Shown here: piece after piece, positions 31,372 to 39,002 of the stretch | How the letters are laid out: each line of letters opens with the position of its first letter | How positions within the stretch are numbered: the stretch's first letter is position 1 | Origin: an uncultured Lachnospiraceae bacterium | Lineage (GTDB): Bacteria > Bacillota > Clostridia > Lachnospirales > Lachnospiraceae | Length of the DNA stretch: 39,217 nucleotides | Assembly: GCA_902777355.1 (NCBI GenBank) | Contig: CACYTU010000010.1 | Location: 1-39,217, forward strand | Direction of reading: 5' to 3' | Made by a program: the position numbers and the translations under genes | The notes under the pieces: generated by a model | What the model was told of the DNA's origin: nothing | The model's database searches: none | The model's input: the letters and a program-made list of their open reading frames with translations, nothing else

Positions 31372-32133
31372 ATGGGAAACGGTTTACTGCAGTCGTTAAT
31401 GGATAACGGAAGTTTTGTCGGTGTCTGCCTTGCAGTCGTCGTGGGACTGGTCCTTGTGGCTTACCTGTTCGAAAGGGCTGCGCGTGCCAGGAACAAGGGG
31501 ACAGAGAGAATCCTGGCGACCCGCAAGATCGTCATGATCGGTATGTTCTCAGCTCTTGCCGGGATCCTGTATTGCTTTGATTTTGCACTTCCGATGATCT
31601 CCCCGCCTTTCTACAAGCTTGACTTCTCGGAACTTCCCGCCCTGATTGCGGGCTTCGCCTTCGGACCTGTCGCGGGCGTGCTGGTTGAGTTTATCAAACA
31701 GCTTGTCAAGCTCGTGCTCAAGGGAACATCGACCGCTTTTGTCGGAGACCTGGCCAACTTCCTGATCGGCTGCATGCTTGTCCTGCCGGCATCGATTATT
31801 TATCAGTTCAGAAAATCACGCCGCAACGCCATCGTCGGCTGTGTGGCGGGTACGATCATCATGACGGTGTTCGGCACCTGGTTCAATGCGGTCTACCTGC
31901 TCCCGGCATTCTCGGAACTCTTCGGGATGCCCATGGAGACCATCCTGGAGATGGGAAAAGCGATCAATGCGGGAGTCAAAGACCTGACGACATTCGTGAT
32001 CTTTATGGTCGCTCCGATCAATATCATCAAGGGCGTGGGCATCTCCGTGCTCACTATGCTGATCTATAAAAAAGTCAGCCCCATTATCAAATACGGCCGC
32101 ACCATGACCGAGGGACAGAGCCACAGAAGATGA
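31372..32133 (+). CDS. ribU: ECF transporter S component, riboflavin type
   Basis: A 253-residue membrane protein. Residues from about 45 on match RibU, the riboflavin-binding S component of energy-coupling factor transporters: IGMFSALAGILYCFDFALPMI, FYKLDFSELPALIAGFAFGPVAGVLVEFIKQLVKLV, and GDLANFLIGCMLVLPASIIY. It would bind riboflavin outside and pass it in with a shared ECF ATPase module, not encoded here. It is longer than typical RibU (about 190-210) because of an extra N-terminal hydrophobic helix (FVGVCLAVVVGLVLVAYLFERAA). AAAGGGG is 7 bases before the ATG. No FMN riboswitch is visible upstream, so regulation by flavin is not evident. Confidence 0.85.
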   Translation: MGNGLLQSLMDNGSFVGVCLAVVVGLVLVAYLFERAARARNKGTERILATRKIVMIGMFSALAGILYCFDFALPMISPPFYKLDFSELPALIAGFAFGPVAGVLVEFIKQLVKLVLKGTSTAFVGDLANFLIGCMLVLPASIIYQFRKSRRNAIVGCVAGTIIMTVFGTWFNAVYLLPAFSELFGMPMETILEMGKAINAGVKDLTTFVIFMVAPINIIKGVGISVLTMLIYKKVSPIIKYGRTMTEGQSHRR

Positions 32134-32139
32134 GCCTCT

Positions 32140-32175
32140 TCCCTGCCGGCACAGGGAGCTCCGGTTTTTGGCTTT
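32140..32175 (+). terminator. Possible terminator after ribU
   Basis: tccctg (32140-32145) pairs with caggga (32152-32157) around ccggca, followed by gctccgg and TTTTTGGCTTTTT. The stem is short, so this is a weak call. Confidence 0.4.
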
Positions 32176-32340
32176 TTGCTTTTACTGTTTGCTTTTGGCG
32201 TTTCTATTTTGTTTAACTGTTTGCTTTTTACGTTCCTTTTTATTTTGATGTTTGCTTTTGGCGTTTCTTTTTGCGTTACTGTCTGTTTTTGGCGTGCTTT
32301 TGGCGTTTCTTTTTTCGAACGGTTTCTTTTGTTTGATAAA
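32165..32340. repeat. T-rich low-complexity repeats
   Basis: Recurrent gtttgcttttggcgtttct and tttggcgtttcttttt pieces without a strict period. Read on the minus strand this gives a Lys/Gln-rich frame (NAKSKQ...), which has no ribosome binding site or conserved domain and is not called as a gene. Confidence 0.7.
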
Positions 32341-32464
32341 ACCGGTGAGTGTGCTATTATGGTAAGTGACTGGTCCGCCATGTACATAAGTCCGCATAAG
32401 TACGGATAAAATCCGAAAGTATTACTGAGGAATGCAGAGTGCGGGCGGGCAGGCCTGATTCCGG

Positions 32465-32607
32465 GAAAAATCGAACGTAAAAAATCGAACGTAAAAAATC
32501 GAATGTAAAAATTCGAAAAAGAAAGAGACCGGAAGAAAAAGAAAAACAAAGGAAAAGGACAAAGGAAGACAAAGGAAAAAGAAAAAAGAGAAAAAGGAGG
32601 AAACAAA
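32465..32607 (+). repeat. 14-bp repeats and purine tract before rpiB
   Basis: Four copies of aaaaaatcgaaYgt (about 32466-32520) are followed by about 85 bases of nearly pure A/G (gaaaaagaaagagaccggaa and onward) that run into the AAGGAGG ribosome binding site of rpiB. Such a leader would be unstructured as RNA. Confidence 0.8.
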
Positions 32608-33036
32608 ATGATAGCGATCGGATCTGATCACGGCGGTTTCGAACTGAAGACAAAGGTGATCGCCCACCTGAAGGAAAAGGGAATTGAGTGTAAGGACTTC
32701 GGTACCTATAGCCTGGATTCCTGCGATTATCCCGATTTCGGACGGGCGGCCGCGGAAGCAGTTGCATCCGGTGAGTGCGAAAAGGGAATCGTCATCTGCA
32801 CAACCGGTATCGGCATTTCCATCACTGCAAACAAGGTCAGGGGAATCCGCTGTGCCCTCTGCCACAACACAACCACTGCACGCCTGACACGCGAACACAA
32901 CGACGCAAATATGCTTGCGATCGGCGCGTCCATGGTGGGCGAGATTGTGGCTCTGGATATCGTGGATACATTCTTCGCGACAGAGTTCTCTCACGGCGAG
33001 CGCCATCAGAGAAGAATTGACAAGATCGAGGGCTGA
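32608..33036 (+). CDS. rpiB: Ribose 5-phosphate isomerase B
   Basis: A 142-residue RpiB/LacAB-family isomerase that interconverts ribose 5-phosphate and ribulose 5-phosphate in the pentose phosphate pathway. GSDHGG (5-10) is the substrate-binding loop and C64 in VICTTGIGISITANK is the catalytic base position, followed by the anion-hole GTGIG-like loop (here TTGIG). HNTTTARLTREHNDANMLAIG matches the family's second signature. Length is normal. The start is set by AAGGAGG. It is a single gene closed by a good terminator. Confidence 0.95.
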   Translation: MIAIGSDHGGFELKTKVIAHLKEKGIECKDFGTYSLDSCDYPDFGRAAAEAVASGECEKGIVICTTGIGISITANKVRGIRCALCHNTTTARLTREHNDANMLAIGASMVGEIVALDIVDTFFATEFSHGERHQRRIDKIEG

Positions 33037-33093
33037 CCGGTCCCCGGAGTCTGTCTGTCATTTCTTCCATTACTGTCATCGTAAGAATTTCGG

Positions 33094-33142
33094 GCCTTCC
33101 TGTCGCGGCTGCACGTGATGCGGCCGCGTCGGGAAGGCTTTT
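33094..33142 (+). terminator. Terminator of rpiB
   Basis: gccttcc and cgcggc pair with gccgcg and ggaaggc (33094-33138), followed by TTTTGTGG. Confidence 0.85.
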
Positions 33143-33239
33143 GTGGTATTAAATATTAAAGCGCGCCGGGCGCGGAGCTGCCCGTGGGTAAAGGCGGAGC
33201 AGGACCGGTAAAACGGGACGGGAAGGAGATTGTACTGAA

Positions 33240-33683
33240 ATGGATTCTGTCATAAAAGTCTATGAGACTCTGAGTCCGGAGGAGACTCTGGAAGTCGGAA
33301 GAGAACTGGGAAGGACCTCTTTGGCAGGACAAGTGTACGCGCTGGTCGGAGACCTGGGAGTCGGCAAGACTGTTTTTACAAAGGGGTTCGCAGAGGGGCT
33401 CGGCATCGAGGAAGCTGTGAACAGCCCGACTTTCACCATCCTGCAGATTTATGATGAGGGGAGGATCCCCCTTTATCATTTTGATGTATACAGAATCGAG
33501 GAACCTGAAGAAATGGAGGAAATCGGTTTTGACGAATACATCGAGGGAGACGGTGTCTGCCTGATCGAGTGGGCAGGCCGCATAGCAGATCTGCTCCCGG
33601 ATAACACTATCGTGATACGGATCGAAAAAGACCTGAACAAGGGGCTGGACTACAGGAAAATATCCGTCGGAAGACCGGTGTGA
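33240..33683 (+). CDS. tsaE: tRNA threonylcarbamoyladenosine biosynthesis ATPase TsaE
   Basis: A 147-residue P-loop protein. Walker A GDLGVGKT (37-44), the SPTFTI segment, HFDVYRIEEPEEMEEIGFDEY and the LIEWA motif are all typical. TsaE works with TsaB and TsaD to transfer threonylcarbamoyl from threonylcarbamoyl-AMP to A37 of ANN-decoding tRNAs, with ATP hydrolysis resetting the complex. AAGGAG is 11 bases before the ATG. It opens the tsaE-tsaB-rimI-rnz-tsaD run, all on one strand. Confidence 0.96.
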   Translation: MDSVIKVYETLSPEETLEVGRELGRTSLAGQVYALVGDLGVGKTVFTKGFAEGLGIEEAVNSPTFTILQIYDEGRIPLYHFDVYRIEEPEEMEEIGFDEYIEGDGVCLIEWAGRIADLLPDNTIVIRIEKDLNKGLDYRKISVGRPV

Positions 33684-33732
33684 TTTTTTTCCTGTTTCTC
33701 CCCGATTAATACTAATAATCGGCAATCTGCTG

Positions 33733-33738
33733 TATACT
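33733..33738 (+). promoter_or_regulatory. Possible internal -10 before tsaB
   Basis: tgctgTATACTtaaag lies 29 bases before the tsaB start. A nearly identical block, tggtgTATAATtaaag, sits before tsaD (36405-36420). No clear -35 is present in either case. Confidence 0.4.
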
Positions 33739-33766
33739 TAAAGCCTGGAAAGGCGGAGATGATTTT

Positions 33767-34498
33767 ATGAAAATACTCGCAATTGAGGCGTCCGGACCTG
33801 TCGCCGGATGTGCTCTCCTTGAAGACGGTCTGCTGATCGCCGACTACAATGTACAATACAAAAAGAAACACTCACAGAGTCTTGTTCCCATGCTTGATGA
33901 AATAAGGCGCATGCTGGAACTGGATATGAAGACTGTGGACGCAATCGCCATCGCCAAAGGACCCGGCTCTTTCACGGGGCTGAGGATCGGGGCGGCGACA
34001 GCCAAGGGAATCGGACTTGCTGTCGACAGACCGATCATACCTGTGCCCACAGTTGATTCCATTGCCTACAATCTCTACGCGGTGGACGGACTGATCTGCC
34101 CGCTGATGGATGCCCGCAGACAACAGGTGTACACCGGAATCTACGAGTGGCAGCAGACGCAGTTCTCGGTCCTTCGGGAACAGTGCGTCATTCCGGCAGC
34201 GGAAATCGCGGCGGACCTCAATGCCCGGGGCAGGGCAGTGGTTTTTCTTGGGGACGGCGTTCCGGTCTATAAAGACATTCTGGCTGAACTGATGACAGTT
34301 CCCTATTCATTCGCGCCGCCGCACCTGGCCCGTCAGCGCGCCGCCGCGGTCGCGTCTCTGGCATATTCCAGCTGGGAGCGGCAGGGGGAGTCCTGTATGG
34401 TTTCGGTGGACGATTTCCGACCTGAATATCTGCGGCTGGCCCAGGCGGAACAGGAACACAGCGAGCGCAGAAATTTTTCCCTGCTGCTGGATGTGTGA
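33767..34498 (+). CDS. tsaB: tRNA threonylcarbamoyladenosine biosynthesis protein TsaB
   Basis: A 243-residue protein of the ASKHA fold (inactive paralogue of TsaD). MKILAIEASGPVAGCAL, HSQSLVPMLDEIRRML, AIAKGPGSFTGLRIGAATAKGIG and PLMDARRQQVYTG are the family signatures. It serves as the scaffold that binds TsaD and TsaE in t6A synthesis. GGAG precedes the ATG by about 10 bases. It starts 83 bases after tsaE and is followed at 14 bases by rimI, so the three are co-transcribed. Confidence 0.96.
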   Translation: MKILAIEASGPVAGCALLEDGLLIADYNVQYKKKHSQSLVPMLDEIRRMLELDMKTVDAIAIAKGPGSFTGLRIGAATAKGIGLAVDRPIIPVPTVDSIAYNLYAVDGLICPLMDARRQQVYTGIYEWQQTQFSVLREQCVIPAAEIAADLNARGRAVVFLGDGVPVYKDILAELMTVPYSFAPPHLARQRAAAVASLAYSSWERQGESCMVSVDDFRPEYLRLAQAEQEHSERRNFSLLLDV

Positions 34499-34512
34499 CG
34501 GAGAAGAGGAAT

Positions 34513-35178
34513 ATGAACTATATCATTCGCCGGATGCGGGAGGAAGATATTCCGCAGGTTGTTGAAATCGAAAAGACTGCCTTTTCCCGCCCCTGGTCAA
34601 AAAGCATTTTTAAGGCGACACTCCTGCTTCCCTACGCCGCTTATTATGTGGCGGTAGAGGATAAAGAGGAGGAAAACAGGGAAAGCTCAGGCGGGACCCT
34701 GATGGCGGGCGGAAGTGCGGACAGCGGGAAACCGGATGAGATACTGAAAGTCGGAGCGTCTGCGGACAGCGGGAAACCGGATGATGCCCTGGAAGCCGGA
34801 GCGCCTGCGGACAGCGGGAAACCGGATGAGATACTGAAAGCCGGAGCGTCTGCGGACAGCGGGAAACCGGATGAAAACATGGAGCCCGGGAAGATCGTGG
34901 GCATGTGCGGCGTGAAAAAGATCTTTGAAGAAGGTGAGATCAGCAATGTTGCCGTTCACCCGGATTTTCGGGGAAAGGGTATTTCCAGAAAAATGCTCAA
35001 TATACTGATGCGCGAGGCGCGGGAAGACGGCGTGCAGGCCTTTACCCTCGAGGTGCGCGCAGGCAACGGGATTGCGATCAACCTCTATGAAAGCCTGGGA
35101 TTCAGGACGGAGGGTGTGCGCCGCGGTTACTACGATCATCCGAAAGAGGATGGGCTGATCATGTGGCAGAGGCCATGA
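34513..35178 (+). CDS. rimI: Ribosomal protein S18-alanine N-acetyltransferase with repeat insert
   Basis: A 221-residue GNAT acetyltransferase. N-terminal IIRRMREEDIPQVVEIEKTAFSRPWSKSIF and C-terminal VAVHPDFRGKGISRKMLNILM (acetyl-CoA loop RGKGIS) with ALxVRxGNxxAxxLYxSLGF-like EVRAGNGIAINLYESLGF match RimI. Residues about 52-127 are an insert of four 15-residue repeats (SADSGKPDEILKAGA) located between two central strands; RimI is normally about 150 residues. Removing the insert restores normal length. GGAG is 9 bases before the ATG; a GTG at 34495 overlapping the tsaB stop is an alternative. rimI next to tsaB is the usual Firmicutes order. Confidence 0.9.
   Translation: MNYIIRRMREEDIPQVVEIEKTAFSRPWSKSIFKATLLLPYAAYYVAVEDKEEENRESSGGTLMAGGSADSGKPDEILKVGASADSGKPDDALEAGAPADSGKPDEILKAGASADSGKPDENMEPGKIVGMCGVKKIFEEGEISNVAVHPDFRGKGISRKMLNILMREAREDGVQAFTLEVRAGNGIAINLYESLGFRTEGVRRGYYDHPKEDGLIMWQRP
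34714..34880 (+). repeat. 45-bp in-frame repeats within rimI
   Basis: Units start at 34714, 34759, 34804 and 34849, each coding SADSGKPD(E/D)xLxxGA or a close variant. The fourth is partial. First three copies share about 40 of 45 bases. Confidence 0.93.
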
Positions 35179-35342
35179 TAAGGCGGCCTTTTACAGGCTG
35201 ATCTGTTTCTTTACCGGAAGGGCAGTAATTAATAGCAGCCCGCTGCTGTGGCGTAACAGGTTAACGTGCCTGAGCGCTGAGCCCGCGCGGCAGGAAATAA
35301 GTTTAAATTACAGGCCGCTGCGGCGGCAGGAGAAAGGGATAT

Positions 35343-36275
35343 ATGATTGATGTCTGTCTGCTCGGAACAGGGGGAATGATGCCGCTTCCTTACAGGTATC
35401 TGACCTCGTTGATGCTCCGCTACAACGGAAAAGGAATAATGGTGGACTGCGGCGAAGGCACGCAGGTCGCTCTGCGCAAAAAGGGCTGGAGTCCCAAGCC
35501 CATCGACCTCATGCTTTTTACACATTACCACGCCGATCACATCTCAGGACTGCCCGGGATGCTGCTCACCATGGGCAACGCGGAGCGGACGGAACCGCTG
35601 CTGATGATCGGCCCCAAGGGGCTGTCACGCGTTGTGAACAGTCTCCGCGTAATCGCTCCGGAGATCCCTTTTGAGATACAGTTCCTGGAGCTCACGGAGC
35701 GGGAGCAGGAGATCACACTGCCCGGGGATAAGGATTTTCACATTCACGCCTTCCGGGTCAACCACAATGTCACATGCTACGGCTACGCCTTTTCGCTGGA
35801 CCGCGCAGGCCGCTTCGATGCCGCGCGCGCCAAGGAGCAGAACATCCCCGTCAGGCTGTGGAGCCGGCTGCAGAAGGGCGAGACCATAGAGACAGAGGAC
35901 GGCGTGTTCACGCCGGATATGGTGCTGGGGCCTCCCAGAAAGGGCCTGAAGCTGGTCTATACCACCGACACCCGCCCCTGCGACAATATCGTAAAATACG
36001 CCGCGGGCGCGGATCTTCTGATCTGCGAGGGCATGTACGGAGAGCCGGACAAGATTGCCAAGGCCAAGGAGCACAAGCACATGACTTTTGTTGAGGCAGC
36101 CGCGATCGCCAAAAAGGCGGCGCCCGCCCAGATGTGGCTGACGCATTACAGCCCTTCGCTGAACCGTCCCGAGGAGTTTATGCCGGATGTCAGAAAGATT
36201 TTCCCGCAGAGCTATCCGGGCAAGGACGGAAAGACGATCACCCTCACTTTTGACAATGAGAATGCGCCTGAGTGA
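35343..36275 (+). CDS. rnz: Ribonuclease Z
   Basis: A 310-residue metallo-beta-lactamase-fold endonuclease that removes 3' trailers from tRNA precursors. The zinc motif HYHADH is at 61-66 (LFTHYHADHISGLPGML); further ligands lie in HAFRVNHNVTCYGYAF, YTTDTRPCDN and WLTHYSP. Length is typical of the short RNase Z form. It begins 164 bases after rimI and precedes tsaD by 186 bases, splitting the usual tsa cluster with another tRNA-processing gene. The gap on either side shows no terminator, so read-through is possible. Confidence 0.94.
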   Translation: MIDVCLLGTGGMMPLPYRYLTSLMLRYNGKGIMVDCGEGTQVALRKKGWSPKPIDLMLFTHYHADHISGLPGMLLTMGNAERTEPLLMIGPKGLSRVVNSLRVIAPEIPFEIQFLELTEREQEITLPGDKDFHIHAFRVNHNVTCYGYAFSLDRAGRFDAARAKEQNIPVRLWSRLQKGETIETEDGVFTPDMVLGPPRKGLKLVYTTDTRPCDNIVKYAAGADLLICEGMYGEPDKIAKAKEHKHMTFVEAAAIAKKAAPAQMWLTHYSPSLNRPEEFMPDVRKIFPQSYPGKDGKTITLTFDNENAPE

Positions 36276-36409
36276 TTACTGAAACGGCGCGTAACAATCC
36301 CGGCCTGCCATAATCGTCCGCGGGCACATCACTTTTTCAAATAATAGGGCTTTCCGCGGAAGAGGTTCCGTTCAGAGACGAGACAGGTGCCTCTGCCGGA
36401 AGAATGGTG

Positions 36410-36415
36410 TATAAT
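36410..36415 (+). promoter_or_regulatory. Possible -10 before tsaD
   Basis: tggtgTATAATtaaag; perfect -10, 46 bases before the ATG. No good -35. Matches the block before tsaB at 33728-33743. Confidence 0.45.
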
Positions 36416-36461
36416 TAAAGAAACGCCCGGAAAACGAACCGCGGGCTTATAAAAGGAAAAA

Positions 36462-37493
36462 ATGACTGATATAAAAAAAGATGTTACCATACTTGCAATT
36501 GAATCCAGCTGCGATGAGACAGCTGCCTCTGTCGTGGTCAACGGGCGCAAGGTCCTTTCCAACGTGATTTCCTCCCAGATTGATATCCATACTCTGTACG
36601 GGGGTGTCGTGCCGGAAATAGCCTCCCGAAAGCATACCGAGCGAATCACGCAGGTGATCCGGGAGGGGCTGGAGGAGGCCGGAAAGACTCTGGAGGATCT
36701 GGATGCCATCGCGGTCACCTATGGGCCCGGACTGGTCGGTCCCCTGCTGATCGGTGTCTCCGCCGCCAAGGGACTGAGCTTCGCGACCGGAATACCGCTG
36801 ATCGGTGTGCACCATATCGAGGGACATATCAGCGCGAATTATATCGCGGAACCGACACTGGAGCCGCCTTTTGCCTGCCTGGTAGTCTCCGGCGGACACA
36901 CGCATCTGGTTCTTGTCCGCGATTACGGTGAATATGAGATTCTGGGAAAGACACAGGACGACGCGGCGGGAGAGGCTTTTGACAAGGTGGCGCGGGAAAT
37001 CGGCCTGGGCTATCCCGGAGGCCCCAAAATCGACAAGGCTTCCAGAGAGGGAAATCCTCATGCGATCACATTTCCCCGGGGAAAGGTGGCGGGATCCCGC
37101 TATGACTTCAGCTTCAGCGGCATGAAATCCGCCGTCCTCAACTACCTGAATACAAGCCGCATGAAGGGCATCACGGTCAATGTGCCCGACGTGGCGGCAT
37201 CCTTCCAGCAGGCGGTTGTGGATGTGCTCGTATCTCACGCCGGCGAGGCGATCGATCAGTACGGCCTCAAAAAATTTGCCCTCGCCGGAGGCGTGGCGGC
37301 CAACAATGCCCTGCGCGCAGGTATGAGACAGATGTGCGAGGAGAAAGGGGCTGAGTTTTTCTGTCCTCCGCCGATTCTCTGCACAGACAATGCCGCCATG
37401 ATCGGCAGCGCCGCCTATTTCGAGTATATTAAGGGCAATTTTTCGGGCCTTGATCTCAACGCTGTGCCGGGCCTGCGCCTGGGACAAAGATAG
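36462..37493 (+). CDS. tsaD: tRNA threonylcarbamoyltransferase TsaD
   Basis: A 343-residue Kae1/TsaD-family enzyme, catalytic subunit for threonylcarbamoylation of A37. [15 protein letters not shown] (11-25) is the N-terminal phosphate loop; the metal-binding HHIEGH (117-122) carries H118 and H122; [11 protein letters not shown] and [15 protein letters not shown] follow. Length fits the family. AAAGGA precedes the ATG. The last 33 bases, with the TAG stop, are the first unit of a 44-bp tandem array that continues for three more copies after the gene. Confidence 0.97.
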   Translation: MTDIKKDVTILAIESSCDETAASVVVNGRKVLSNVISSQIDIHTLYGGVVPEIASRKHTERITQVIREGLEEAGKTLEDLDAIAVTYGPGLVGPLLIGVSAAKGLSFATGIPLIGVHHIEGHISANYIAEPTLEPPFACLVVSGGHTHLVLVRDYGEYEILGKTQDDAAGEAFDKVAREIGLGYPGGPKIDKASREGNPHAITFPRGKVAGSRYDFSFSGMKSAVLNYLNTSRMKGITVNVPDVAASFQQAVVDVLVSHAGEAIDQYGLKKFALAGGVAANNALRAGMRQMCEEKGAEFFCPPPILCTDNAAMIGSAAYFEYIKGNFSGLDLNAVPGLRLGQR

Positions 37494-37625
37494 AAAAACC
37501 AGAGGCTGTGCCGGGCCTGCGCCCGGTACAAAGATAGAAAAAATGAAGGCTGTGCCGGGTCTGCGCCCGGGACAAAGATAGAAAAGCCGGAGGCTGTGCC
37601 GGGCCTGCGCCCGGGACAACAATAA
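37461..37625 (+). repeat. 44-bp tandem repeats beginning in the last codons of tsaD
   Basis: Units beginning gctgtgccgggYctgcgccY start at 37461 (coding, contains the stop TAG), 37505, 37549 and 37593. Each has a small GC hairpin, ccgggc-ctgc-gcccgg in the noncoding copies, followed by gacaaagatagaaaa. The hairpin followed by an A-rich stretch is not a normal terminator on the plus strand. Confidence 0.95.
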
Positions 37626-37797
37626 CTGTAAACAGTAAATGATAGTTGAAATCGAATATTTTGCAAAACTGTTTTGTGACAGAAGCCGGAATAATCGATG
37701 GACTGGAAATCCCTGGATCATGACCGGTGCCGGTTTCAGAGGTATTTTATACATTTCTGACGGAAGATCACTCTAAATCAGGAAGGGGATCTTTTTT

Positions 37798-38517
37798 ATG
37801 GACAACAACACTAAGTGCACTGCGGTAATGCTGGCGGCGGGCATGGGCCTGCGCATGGGCGGAGAGGTAAGGAAACAGTATCTGATGCTGGGTGGGATGC
37901 CCATGTTTCTGCACTCGATCAGAACCATGCAGGAGAGCCCTATCATCACGGATATTGTCGTCATGGTTCACAAAGACGACGTGGAGGTCGTGAGAGAACT
38001 TCTGGATGAGTACGGCTGCGGGGAAAAGGTCCGAAAGGTCGTCGTGGGAGGAAAGGAACGGGTCCACTCGGTCGCGAGAGGGCTGGAGTCGATCGACTGG
38101 CCATGCGACTATGTTTTCATACACGACTGCGCGAGACCTTTTCTGGATCAGCCGACGCTGGAACGTCTCTTTGATACAGTACAGAGGACCAGGGCATGCG
38201 TTGCGGGCGTGCCGGCCAAGGACACTGTCAAGATAGTGGATGAAAACTGCGATGTGGAGACCACACCCAACCGGGCAAGCGTCTGGATCGTCCAGACCCC
38301 GCAGGTGTTTGAGCTGGATCTGATCCGGAATGCCCACCGCAAGGCACTGGCAGAGGAGGACTATCTTGCGTCCCGGGGAATCATCCTGACAGACGACGCG
38401 ATGGTGGCGGAACTCTCGGGAGAGTGCCGCGTCCGGATGGTCATGGCGACCTACCGCAACATCAAGATCACAACCCCGGAGGACCTCGTCATCGGAGACG
38501 CCTTCCTGGAAAAATGA
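37798..38517 (+). CDS. ispD: 2-C-methyl-D-erythritol 4-phosphate cytidylyltransferase
   Basis: A 239-residue nucleotidyltransferase of the MEP isoprenoid pathway, joining CTP and methylerythritol phosphate. AVMLAAGMGLRMG (9-21) with the basic residue for CTP phosphates, RKQYLMLGGMPM, VVGGKERVHSVARGL, FIHDCARPF, AKDTVKIV and the C-terminal NIKITTPEDL are characteristic. GGAAGGGG lies before the ATG. It is a single gene between the tsaD repeats and the GC-rich repeats. Confidence 0.95.
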   Translation: MDNNTKCTAVMLAAGMGLRMGGEVRKQYLMLGGMPMFLHSIRTMQESPIITDIVVMVHKDDVEVVRELLDEYGCGEKVRKVVVGGKERVHSVARGLESIDWPCDYVFIHDCARPFLDQPTLERLFDTVQRTRACVAGVPAKDTVKIVDENCDVETTPNRASVWIVQTPQVFELDLIRNAHRKALAEEDYLASRGIILTDDAMVAELSGECRVRMVMATYRNIKITTPEDLVIGDAFLEK

Positions 38518-38617
38518 GGCACTGTGGTGACCGGATTTCTGAAATCTGAAATGATGCGGGGCAAACATGGCATTGAGGCATTTCCACGGTTCAGGCAGCT
38601 GCGGGAATGCCTTTTCT

Positions 38618-38795
38618 TTATGACATGGTTCGTGCAAGGTATTTTCTGCCACTGCGGCGGACACGGACCGGTCCGGGGCAGAGGGCTGCGTGGCTGCCTC
38701 CGGCCTGTTATGACACGGTCTTTGCAATGAACTTTTCCGTCTGGCAGCGGACACGGACCAGTCGGGACAGAGGGCTGCGTGACAGCCTCTGGCCC
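38618..38795. repeat. ~90-bp GC-rich interspersed repeat, copies B and C
   Basis: Two copies in tandem, 90 bases apart (tgacaYgg at 38621 and 38711). Shared core: gcggacacggaccNgtcNgg, cagagggctgcgtg, gcctcYgg. Copy C folds cagagg-gctg / cagcctctg. A third copy lies at 20081-20170. Upstream, 38518-38617 shows no feature. Confidence 0.8.
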
Positions 38796-38813
38796 ATGAC
38801 CCACATTCAAAAT

Positions 38814-38827
38814 CGAACGAATATTCG
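38814..38827. promoter_or_regulatory. LexA/SOS-box-like operator before dnaE
   Basis: CGAACGAATATTCG agrees with the Gram-positive LexA box CGAACRNRYGTTCG at 13 of 14 positions, and is part of a longer dyad, aaaatcgaa/ttcgatttt (38809-38832). It lies just upstream of the -10 region that reads into dnaE, where repressor binding would interfere with transcription. Confidence 0.65.
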
Positions 38828-38844
38828 ATTTTTGGTGATTTTCA

Positions 38845-38853
38845 GTTCCCCTT
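38845..38853 (+). promoter_or_regulatory. Extended -10 promoter of dnaE
   Basis: TGTTATAAT is a perfect extended -10 (TGn-TATAAT). No strong -35 is present, as is common for extended -10 promoters. The ATG of dnaE follows about 150 bases later. Confidence 0.7.
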
Positions 38854-39002
38854 CTGTTATAATCAATTCATGAAATTCATGAAGCGATCCGGAAAAAAAC
38901 GGACTTGAGTGCGGAAGGTGATTCCGGCTGTCAGAAGCAGATTCAGGTGAGCTGAAAAACGGAAAACGAAAACTCAAAAAAACGTAAAGTAAAGGAGACG
39001 TT

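Noticed and set aside
32064-32606. Minus-strand frames rich in Lys/Gln or Phe between ribU and rpiB
   Set aside because: They are translations of T-rich and purine-rich repeats with no start signal or recognisable domain.
36447-37754. 435-residue open frame antisense to tsaD
   Set aside because: tsaD is unmistakable on the plus strand; the frame includes the reversed 44-bp repeats.
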